Source of the DNA: Sphingomonas elodea ATCC 31461
GTDB lineage: Bacteria > Pseudomonadota > Alphaproteobacteria > Sphingomonadales > Sphingomonadaceae
NCBI RefSeq assembly: GCF_000226955.1
Contig: NZ_AGFU01000023.1
Coordinates: 42,171 to 106,170 of the forward strand
Reading direction: 5' to 3'
DNA length: 64,000 nt
Both the position numbers and the translations under genes were made by a program. Below, in pieces: positions 30,222 through 35,900 of the stretch. Position 1 is the first letter of the stretch, and the number at the start of each line of letters is the position of its first letter. The notes under the pieces were generated by a model. It did not search any database. It had not been told where the DNA came from and saw only the letters and a program-made list of their open reading frames with translations.

Positions 30222-30626
30222 ATGCTGAAGTCATTGCTGCTGTCTATAGCCCTGTGCGCACCCGGCCTGGCCAGTGCCACCACGGTGCGGGTCGAAAACC
30301 GGTCGGACATCACGCTGAAGCTGCACGTGGAACATGCGAGGGCCGATATCAAACGGCACCTGCGCCCAACGTTGTCGCCGCATACAAGCACGTTCGTCCG
30401 GCAGGTCGGCGGCAAGGTGCTGGCACCGCGCGACGAAGCCAACGGGCATCTGGTGGACATCGTCGTCACCGACGCGACCGGCCGCGGCTGCCGCTTCCGT
30501 ACCGTCGCCGAGCGGCATAGCGATGCAATGGTGCTGATCGTTCCGGTCGCCGCACCCGTCGGCGCCGGCCATTGCGAAGCGCGTACCGGGCGAACCATCG
30601 GCGACTTTGTCTTCATCGCGTTCTGA
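30222..30626 (+). CDS. Small exported protein, unknown
   Basis: This 134-residue protein has a clear signal peptide (MLKSLLLSIALCAPGLASA, cleavage about residue 19). A small beta-rich domain follows, with two cysteines (GRGCRFRT and GHCEART) that could form a disulfide. ATG 30222 has GAGAG at proper spacing; ATG 30207 is an alternative. I recognise no family. It lies between the LysR gene and the DoxX gene, facing the latter, and shares no operon. Confidence 0.6.
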   Translation: MLKSLLLSIALCAPGLASATTVRVENRSDITLKLHVEHARADIKRHLRPTLSPHTSTFVRQVGGKVLAPRDEANGHLVDIVVTDATGRGCRFRTVAERHSDAMVLIVPVAAPVGAGHCEARTGRTIGDFVFIAF

Positions 30627-30821
30627 TCGCCGGAATACCGCGCGTACCTAACCTTACAAGGCGTCGCGAAGGAGCGCGGTACACCAAGGTCAAGCAGATC
30701 CGAACCGCAACCGACGCGATCGCATGCGGCGAACTGCCGGCAGCGTCGCCCTGCCGCGCAGCCAGCTTGGTGAGGCGGAGGCGGCCCGGACCACGCTCGC
30801 CGACGAACGGAGGCGACGCGC

Positions 30822-31277
30822 CTAGCCTCTCGCCGCTGTCTCCAGCCCGAGCAGCCGGTCCAGCGACCAGGCACCCGGGCCCGCCGCCACCAGCGGCAGC
30901 AGCAGGCCCGCCCAGCTGAGATGCGTCGGCCATGCATCGGGATAGACGAAGAGCTCGATCACCGTCGTCATGCCCAGCAGCGCCAGCGCCGCCGGCCGGG
31001 TGAACAGACCGAGCACCAGCAGGACTGGGAACAGATGCTCGGAAAAGGTGGCGAGATGCGCTGCGAGGACCGGCGGCGCGAAGGGCAGCGCATAGTCGGT
31101 GTGGAACAGTTCATAGGTGGCGTCGGTGATCGTCAGCCAGCCTTCCACCTTGGTACGGCCGGACAGGAAGAAGATCGCGGCGATGCCGAGCCGCGCCACG
31201 AGCAGCAGCAGCGACGGCGGCAGAAGGCGCGCGGCAAGGTCGCCCGCGCGGGCATAGAGGGTGACGAAGGTGGGCAT
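30822..31277 (-). CDS. DoxX-family membrane protein of the bufferin locus
   Basis: This 151-residue protein has four hydrophobic segments and the DoxX pattern ([45 protein letters not shown]). DoxX proteins recur as the fourth component next to DUF2282/DUF692/DUF2063 genes (Buf/Hvf-type loci); their biochemical role there is not settled. It is the second gene of a two-gene operon behind the DUF2282 precursor, separated from it by a strong hairpin. Confidence 0.85.
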   Translation of the reverse strand: MPTFVTLYARAGDLAARLLPPSLLLLVARLGIAAIFFLSGRTKVEGWLTITDATYELFHTDYALPFAPPVLAAHLATFSEHLFPVLLVLGLFTRPAALALLGMTTVIELFVYPDAWPTHLSWAGLLLPLVAAGPGAWSLDRLLGLETAARG

Positions 31278-31300
31278 GCAAGGCTCCTGGCGTCGGGGGA

Positions 31301-31325
31301 TGCCCGGCCGCCCCGCGGCCGGGCA
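31301..31325 (-). terminator. Intercistronic hairpin between DUF2282 precursor and DoxX genes
   Basis: TGCCCGGCCGC (31301-31311) pairs perfectly over 11 bp with 31315-31325 around a CCC loop. It lies between the precursor stop (31334) and the DoxX start (31277). With no T-run it may act as an attenuator or as a 3' stabiliser giving more precursor message than DoxX message. Confidence 0.55.
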
Positions 31326-31333
31326 GGGAGGCG

Positions 31334-31597
31334 TCACGCCTTGGGAGTGAGCGATCCGTTGCCCTTCGGCGTCTTGATGTCGGTGCAGGTGCCGGCCTTG
31401 ACCAGCTTCCAGGCATTGCCCTGATAATTCTTGGTCGAGGTGCCGGCGCAACTGGTGCCCGCGCCCGCCTTGCAGTCGTTCTTGCCGGCGAGCGCGACGC
31501 CGTAGCATTTTTCCATCTTGGGCTGCTGGGCGTGCGCGGCCGTGCCGGCGATGCCGAGTGCAAGGGTGGCGGCCAGGGCGGCGGAGGTCTTGATCAT
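31334..31597 (-). CDS. DUF2282 bufferin-type precursor peptide
   Basis: This 87-residue exported peptide has a Sec signal (1-23, ending AHA-QQ) and the DUF2282 pattern [18 protein letters not shown]. Its four cysteines are at 31, 42, 50 and 71, the count and spacing typical of the family. In Caulobacter and Haemophilus relatives, MNIO (DUF692) enzymes with DUF2063 partners convert cysteines of such peptides into copper-binding heterocycles before export. The start has AAGGAG nearby. It is divergent from the ECF sigma gene and has the same promoter as the sigma and the second precursor. No MNIO gene follows it; the only one in view is at 33413. Confidence 0.9.
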   Translation of the reverse strand: MIKTSAALAATLALGIAGTAAHAQQPKMEKCYGVALAGKNDCKAGAGTSCAGTSTKNYQGNAWKLVKAGTCTDIKTPKGNGSLTPKA

Positions 31598-31623
31598 CGG
31601 GGTTCTCCTTGGATGGGGCCTCT

Positions 31624-31660
31624 CGCGCGGCGGCCGTCCAGGGGGGCTGGCCGCCGCGCG
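31624..31660 (-). other. 5'-leader hairpin of the DUF2282 message
   Basis: CGCGCGGCGGCC (31624-31635) pairs perfectly over 12 bp with 31649-31660 around a 13-base loop. It lies in the roughly 100-base leader between the predicted promoter (-10 at 31701-31705) and the start codon at 31597, just upstream of the ribosome-binding site. It may control premature termination, stability or translation. Confidence 0.5.
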
Positions 31661-31700
31661 GTGACCCCTGGGAAGCGAGGACGCCGGGTCACCTGTCGCC

Positions 31701-31728
31701 GTACGCGGGTCGCCCGACCGCGGTTACA
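31701..31728 (-). promoter_or_regulatory. ECF promoter of the DUF2282-DoxX operon
   Basis: On the minus strand TGTAACC (31728-31722) is followed by a 16-base spacer and CGTAC (31705-31701). The same -35 and spacer, with CGTAT, occur before the sigma gene (31773-31800) and before the second precursor (33020-33047). I assign it to the ECF sigma factor encoded at 31821. Confidence 0.8.
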
Positions 31729-31772
31729 GCCGGACCGCCGCGACCGTTGCGATTCCTTTTTGCCGTGCCTGC

Positions 31773-31800
31773 TGTAACCTGACGCGCATCGGCTGCGTAT
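31773..31800 (+). promoter_or_regulatory. ECF promoter of the sigma/anti-sigma operon (autoregulation)
   Basis: TGTAACC (31773-31779), a 16-base spacer and CGTAT (31796-31800), ending 20 bases before the sigma start codon. It matches the other two promoters of the locus exactly in -35 and spacing. Confidence 0.8.
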
Positions 31801-31820
31801 CGCCCGTGCGGGGAGTGGGA

Positions 31821-32354
31821 ATGCGGCACAGCGAAGCAGAGCTACGAGCGTGGATGACGGCGGGACTCGACGGCGATGCCGCGGCACATGCGGCGTTGCT
31901 TCGCGCGCTGGTGCCGCTGCTTCGCAGCTTTTTCCGTCGCCGGATGCGCGGCGACGAGGATATTGAGGATCTGGTGCAGGAAACGCTGATTGCCATCCAT
32001 ACCAAGCGCGGCACCTATGATCGCGACCGGCCGTTCACCGCATGGCTCTACGCGGTGGCGCGCTACCGGCTGATCGATCACCTCCGCCGCCGCCGCGTGT
32101 CGGTGCCGATCGAGGATGTCGAGGCGATCCTGGTTACGGAGGGCTTCGAGGAAGCCGTGTCGGCGCGCGTCGACGTCGACCGGCTGCTCTCCGGCCTCTC
32201 GCCCAAGCAGGCGCGGGCGATCCGGGACACCCATCTGGACGGACTGAGCGTCGCCGAGGCGGCCGACAGCGCGAGGATCGGCCAGTCCGACGTGAAGGTC
32301 TCGGTGCATCGCGGGCTCAAGGCGCTGGCAGCGCGGCTGCGGGGGCACGAATGA
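31821..32354 (+). CDS. ECF RNA polymerase sigma factor (SigF-like)
   Basis: This 177-residue ECF sigma factor has region 2 with EDIEDLVQETLIAIHTKRGTYD and RPFTAWLYAVARYRLIDHLRRRR. Region 4 has LDGLSVAEAADSARIGQSDVKVSVHRGLKAL. ATG 31821 is preceded by GGGAGTGGGA. Its stop overlaps the start of a six-segment membrane protein of the NrsF/DUF1109 type, the known anti-sigma partner of Caulobacter SigF, which answers to metal stress. By its position and the three shared promoters it drives both precursor operons and itself. Confidence 0.9.
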   Translation: MRHSEAELRAWMTAGLDGDAAAHAALLRALVPLLRSFFRRRMRGDEDIEDLVQETLIAIHTKRGTYDRDRPFTAWLYAVARYRLIDHLRRRRVSVPIEDVEAILVTEGFEEAVSARVDVDRLLSGLSPKQARAIRDTHLDGLSVAEAADSARIGQSDVKVSVHRGLKALAARLRGHE

Positions 32355-33016
32355 TGGCGCCCGGAGACGCCGAGCGCGGCACCGACCGCCTGATCGCCGC
32401 GCTCGCCGCCGATGTGCCACCGATCGCGCGGCGCTATATCGGGCGCCGCATCGCCCTGGGCATCGCCGGCGGCGGCGTGGTAAGCATCGGGCTGGTGTTC
32501 GCCCTCTTCGGCGCCCGCCCGGACTTTCCGCAGGCGATGTACGGATTCTCTTTCTGGATGAAATGGGCCTACACCATTTCGCTCGGCCTGATCGCGGTGG
32601 CCGCCACGGTCCGGCTGGCCAGGCCGACCGGCGGCTCGCTCCGCATGTTCTGGCCGCTGGCCCTGCCGATTCTACTGCTCGCCGCGCTCGCGATCGAGGA
32701 GATGGCGCGGACGCCGATGCGCGACTGGCTGTCGATGTGGCTGGGGGGGAGCTGGAACCGGTGCCCCTGGCGCGTACTGCTGCTGGCGGTGCCGATCTTC
32801 CTCGGCCTGCTCTGGGCGTTCCGCAAACTGGCGCCGACGGACCTGCGCGCCGCCGGGGCCGCGGCGGGCCTCGCCGCGGGCGCCTGGGCGGCGACCATCT
32901 ACTGCCTGCACTGCGACGAGTTCGCGGCTGTGTTCGTGCTCACCTGGTACACGCTCGGCATCGTCCTGGCTGCCGCGCTCGGGGCGCTCCTCGGTCCGCG
33001 CGTGCTGCGCTGGTGA
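32351..33016 (+). CDS. NrsF-type (DUF1109) membrane anti-sigma factor
   Basis: This 221-residue protein has six membrane segments (the first at about 37-54, the last at about 194-215). The start ATG overlaps the sigma stop (ATGA). Cysteines sit at 138 (NRCPWR), 185 and 188 (YCLHCDEF). NrsF proteins hold the cognate sigma factor at the membrane and sense metal or redox stress through conserved cysteines. Here one cysteine lies in the loop after the fourth segment region, and a CxxC pair lies before the last segment. The protein should release the sigma factor when copper, cadmium or similar ions oxidise or bind these thiols (inference from the Caulobacter system). Confidence 0.85.
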   Translation: MMAPGDAERGTDRLIAALAADVPPIARRYIGRRIALGIAGGGVVSIGLVFALFGARPDFPQAMYGFSFWMKWAYTISLGLIAVAATVRLARPTGGSLRMFWPLALPILLLAALAIEEMARTPMRDWLSMWLGGSWNRCPWRVLLLAVPIFLGLLWAFRKLAPTDLRAAGAAAGLAAGAWAATIYCLHCDEFAAVFVLTWYTLGIVLAAALGALLGPRVLRW

Positions 33017-33019
33017 GCG

Positions 33020-33047
33020 TGTAACCGGCGCGGCGCGCCCTGCGTAT
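33020..33047 (+). promoter_or_regulatory. ECF promoter of the second precursor/MNIO operon
   Basis: TGTAACC (33020-33026), a 16-base spacer and CGTAT (33043-33047), 45 bases before the start codon at 33093 and only four bases after the anti-sigma stop. The -35 and -10 elements are identical to those of the sigma promoter. Confidence 0.8.
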
Positions 33048-33092
33048 CGGGAAGGCCGAACCGGCATCAACCAAGCTCAGGGAGCCTCCGCC

Positions 33093-33353
33093 ATGATCAC
33101 GATCCAGACCGGCGCCAGCATTGCCGCCACCGCCGCCCTCGTCGCGCTGTCCGGCGCCAGCGTCGCCGCCCCCTCCGCCTCTGCCGAAAAGCTAGTCCAT
33201 TGCTACGGCATCAACAGCTGCAAGGGCACGTCGGACTGCAAGACCGCCAGCAACGACTGCAAGGGTCAGAACAGCTGCAAGGGTCAGGGCTTCAAGGCGA
33301 TCACCGCCAAGGCCTGCAAGGCGCAGGGCGGCAGCCTGACCGAGAAGAAGTGA
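33093..33353 (+). CDS. Second cysteine-rich bufferin-type precursor peptide (six Cys)
   Basis: This 86-residue exported peptide has a signal-like N-terminus (about 1-32, Ala-rich). Its core is [20 protein letters not shown] followed by [12 protein letters not shown], with cysteines at 37, 43, 49, 56, 62 and 75. The repeated CKG units differ from the DUF2282 pattern and match the second class of MNIO-linked precursors. It is directly followed by the MNIO and DUF2063 genes, with a strong hairpin in the gap. It is likely modified on central cysteines, exported and used to bind copper or another soft metal in the periplasm (inference from the family). Confidence 0.88.
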   Translation: MITIQTGASIAATAALVALSGASVAAPSASAEKLVHCYGINSCKGTSDCKTASNDCKGQNSCKGQGFKAITAKACKAQGGSLTEKK

Positions 33354-33360
33354 CGCGTGC

Positions 33361-33390
33361 GCGCGGCCCGGCACCCACGCCGGGCCGCGC
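33361..33390 (+). terminator. Intercistronic hairpin between precursor and MNIO genes
   Basis: GCGCGGCCCGGC (33361-33372) pairs perfectly over 12 bp with 33379-33390 around a 6-base loop, 7 bases after the precursor stop. No T-run follows. In RiPP operons such hairpins commonly lower transcription of the enzyme genes relative to the precursor. Confidence 0.6.
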
Positions 33391-33412
33391 CGCCTTGCCG
33401 GGAACCGACTAT

Positions 33413-34234
33413 ATGAACCCTTCCCATCGCTTCGGCCTCGGCCTTCGCAAGCCGCATTATGCCGACTTTCTGGAAACGGCGGTGCCGGTGGATTTCGTCG
33501 AGGTGATCTCGGAGAACTTCATGGTCCCCGGCGGGCGGCCGCGCGACGTGCTGCGGCGCGTGCGCGAGCGCTATCCGGTGGCGCTGCACGGCGTGTCGAT
33601 GTCGATCGGCTCGGCCGATGGGCTGGACGCGGACTATCTGGCCCGGCTGCGCGACCTGGTCGACGCGATCGACCCGCTGTTCGTATCGGACCATCTCTGC
33701 TGGACGCGCTTCGGCGATTTCCAGTCGCACGACCTGCTGCCCCTGCCCTATACGGAAGAGGCGCTGCAGATCGTGTGCGACAATGTCGACGCCGCACAGA
33801 CGACGCTGGGACGAACGCTGCTGATCGAAAATCCATCCAGCTATGTCGCCTTCGACGGTGCCGAGAGGACCGAGTGGGAATTTCTCGCCGCGCTCTGCGC
33901 CCGCACGGGCTGCGACCTGCTGCTCGACGTCAACAACATTGTCGTCAGCGCGACCAATCACGGCTTCGATGCGCACGCCTATCTCGCCGGCATTCCGGCG
34001 GGGCGCGTGCGGCAGATCCACCTGGCCGGGCACAGCCGGGGCGAGACGCTGCTGATCGACACGCACGACCAGCCGGTGCCGGACCTCGTCTGGGCCCTCT
34101 ACGCCGATGCGCTCGCGCGGCTGGGGCCGGTGGCGACGATGATCGAGCGTGACGACGCCATCCCGCCGTTGCCGGAGCTGCTCGCCGAACTCGATCGGGC
34201 ACGGGCGATCGCCGCGCTGGACATGGCCGCGTGA
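33413..34234 (+). CDS. MNIO (DUF692) multinuclear iron oxidase, BufB/HvfB-like
   Basis: This 273-residue TIM-barrel enzyme has the DUF692 hallmarks: GLGLRKPHY, EVISENFMV, VALHGVSMSIG, SDHLCW, LIENPSSYV, LLDVNNIVVSATNHGFD, QIHLAGHS and IDTHDQPV. The His, Asp and Glu residues in these blocks are the iron ligands of the family. MNIO enzymes use two or three iron atoms and oxygen to turn cysteines of precursor peptides into thiooxazole, oxazolone-thioamide or related groups. It follows a six-cysteine precursor, and its stop overlaps the GTG start of the DUF2063 partner. It is the only MNIO in the window and may serve both precursors. Confidence 0.92.
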   Translation: MNPSHRFGLGLRKPHYADFLETAVPVDFVEVISENFMVPGGRPRDVLRRVRERYPVALHGVSMSIGSADGLDADYLARLRDLVDAIDPLFVSDHLCWTRFGDFQSHDLLPLPYTEEALQIVCDNVDAAQTTLGRTLLIENPSSYVAFDGAERTEWEFLAALCARTGCDLLLDVNNIVVSATNHGFDAHAYLAGIPAGRVRQIHLAGHSRGETLLIDTHDQPVPDLVWALYADALARLGPVATMIERDDAIPPLPELLAELDRARAIAALDMAA

Positions 34235-34971
34235 CGCTGGCCGAGATCCAGGCCGGTTTCGGTCGCTGGCTGCAGGCGGAATGCCCGTCCGCCGCGACGG
34301 CGCTCGGCGGCGGGGCGGGGCTGGACGTCTATCTCAACACCTATCGCAGCCAGCTGATCGCCGCGCTCGAGAGCGGATTCCCGCAGTTGCGGCAATGGCT
34401 GGGGGAACCGGCCTTCCTGTCGGCATCGGCCCGGCACGTCGAGGCCTCGCCGCCCCGCGCCTGGACGCTCGACGCCTATGGGGCGGATTTCCCGGAGACC
34501 ATCGCGGCGCTCTACCCGGCGGATCCCGAATGCGCGGAGCTGGCCCGGATCGAGGGGTGCCTGGCAGCGACATTCACCTCCCCGGATGTCGCGCCGCTCA
34601 CAGCGGACCGGCTGGGCGAAGTGGATTGGGACCAGGCGCGCTTCGCGTTCGTGCCCAGCCTCGCGCTGCTGCCGGTCGCAACCAATGCCGCCGCACTGTG
34701 GCAGGCGCTCTCGGCGGGAACGGTCCTGCCGCCGGCGCAGACCCTCACCGCACCGCGCGTCGTGCTGGTCTGGCGGGACGGCTTCCATCCCAGCTTCCGG
34801 ACGATCGAACCGACGGAAGCGGGGGCGATCTGTCAGCTCCAGTCCGGGATGCGCTTCGGCGACCTCTGCGCGGCATTGGCAGCCGAACATGGCGAGGGCC
34901 GCGGGGCGGAGATCGCCGGCGCCTGGCTTGGAGGATGGTTGCGCGACGGGCTCCTCGCCGCGATCCAATGA
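34231..34971 (+). CDS. DUF2063 MNIO partner protein (BufC/HvfC-like)
   Basis: This 246-residue soluble protein starts at GTG 34231, overlapping the MNIO stop (GTGA). The N-terminal DUF2063 domain contains VYLNTYRSQLIAALESGFPQL and YGADFPETI. The C-terminal half resembles the winged recognition domain of MbnC/HvfC-type proteins. Family members bind the precursor leader and form a complex with the MNIO enzyme, which is usually inactive alone. It is the last gene of the operon; the next genes are on the other strand. Confidence 0.9.
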   Translation: MTLAEIQAGFGRWLQAECPSAATALGGGAGLDVYLNTYRSQLIAALESGFPQLRQWLGEPAFLSASARHVEASPPRAWTLDAYGADFPETIAALYPADPECAELARIEGCLAATFTSPDVAPLTADRLGEVDWDQARFAFVPSLALLPVATNAAALWQALSAGTVLPPAQTLTAPRVVLVWRDGFHPSFRTIEPTEAGAICQLQSGMRFGDLCAALAAEHGEGRGAEIAGAWLGGWLRDGLLAAIQ

Positions 34972-34992
34972 AATGTCGCCCTGTCGCGCGCC

Positions 34993-35403
34993 TCAGGACA
35001 GCTTGGGAAAGCAGCCGCGCCCCTGCACCGTCGTCGGCAGCATGGGCAGGAAGCCGGTGAGGGGAGAGGCGAAGCCGTAGCTGATCGTCACCTGCATGCT
35101 CGCGGCATTGCCGTCGCAGGTGATGTTCGGCGCATAGGCGACCAGCGCCGCATCCAGCTTCAGTCCCCAGCGCAGCGCACGCGCCGCGGCGAAGCTCTGG
35201 ACGTCGGCCGCCGCCTTGCACGGCGCGGCGAGAGCGGCGCAGCGGGCGGTGCTGTAGGCGGTTTCCGTCAGCACCTGCTTCACCCAGAGCAGCCGGCCTA
35301 CCTCCACGATGCCGAACAGCAGCGCGAGGAACACCGGCGCCAGCAGCGCGAACTCGATCGCGGTGGCCCCGGCCTGGTCGTGGGGGAGCGTCCGCCGCTT
35401 CAT
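34993..35403 (-). CDS. TadE-like pseudopilin/pilus assembly protein
   Basis: This 136-residue protein starts MKRRTLPHDQAGATAIEFAL, the TadE signature with its Glu in a type IVb-prepilin-like site. One hydrophobic helix (FALLAPVFLALLFGIVEVG) and a small extracytoplasmic domain follow. Its ATG overlaps the stop of the gene upstream. TadE/TadF/TadG proteins are minor components of Flp pilus systems. No tad ATPase, secretin or flp pilin gene is in the window, so this trio is an orphan or acts with a tad cluster elsewhere. Confidence 0.82.
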   Translation of the reverse strand: MKRRTLPHDQAGATAIEFALLAPVFLALLFGIVEVGRLLWVKQVLTETAYSTARCAALAAPCKAAADVQSFAAARALRWGLKLDAALVAYAPNITCDGNAASMQVTISYGFASPLTGFLPMLPTTVQGRGCFPKLS

Positions 35404-35900
35404 TGCAGGCGGATCATCACGGACTGCACGATCGGCGTGCCGTTCAGCATGCCGCTGGGCAGCACCATCGCCTTATACTGGGCAGAGGCGGTGATCTGCA
35501 GATAATAGCCCCCAGTGGAGCCGGGCGTCGTGCCCGCGCCGCAGCTGCCGCCGCAGATGGCGTCGACGAAGCCGCCGGTCTTGGAAAGGCAGGCACAGCT
35601 GCGATTGCTGTTGGTGCAGCCACCCGCCACGCCGTTGCAGGCGATGCTTACCTGCGGCGCGCCGGGTAGCCGGGCGGCGTTCTGGACATAGCCCGGCAGG
35701 CTCTGGAACGGCACCGCATTGCGGTTGGCGAAGGCTGACATCGAGCCGGCCGACACCGCCGCCGCCATCTGGCTGCGCTGGACGAAATAGCCGCCCACAT
35801 CCAGCGCCAGCAAGGCGAAGACGAAGAAGAACAGGGTGAGCATCGCGAACTCGATCGTCGCGGCGCCGCGCTGGTCGCGCATCAGGCGGGACCGGTTCAT
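35400..35900 (-). CDS. Second TadE/TadF-like protein
   Basis: This 166-residue protein has the N-terminal MNRSRLMRDQRGAATIEFAM motif and one membrane helix (LTLFFFVFALLALDVGGYF). A cysteine-rich outer domain has five cysteines between about residues 84 and 120, suggesting disulfides. Its start overlaps the stop of the upstream TadG-like gene and its stop overlaps the next start, so all three are translationally coupled. Confidence 0.82.
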   Translation of the reverse strand: MNRSRLMRDQRGAATIEFAMLTLFFFVFALLALDVGGYFVQRSQMAAAVSAGSMSAFANRNAVPFQSLPGYVQNAARLPGAPQVSIACNGVAGGCTNSNRSCACLSKTGGFVDAICGGSCGAGTTPGSTGGYYLQITASAQYKAMVLPSGMLNGTPIVQSVMIRLQ

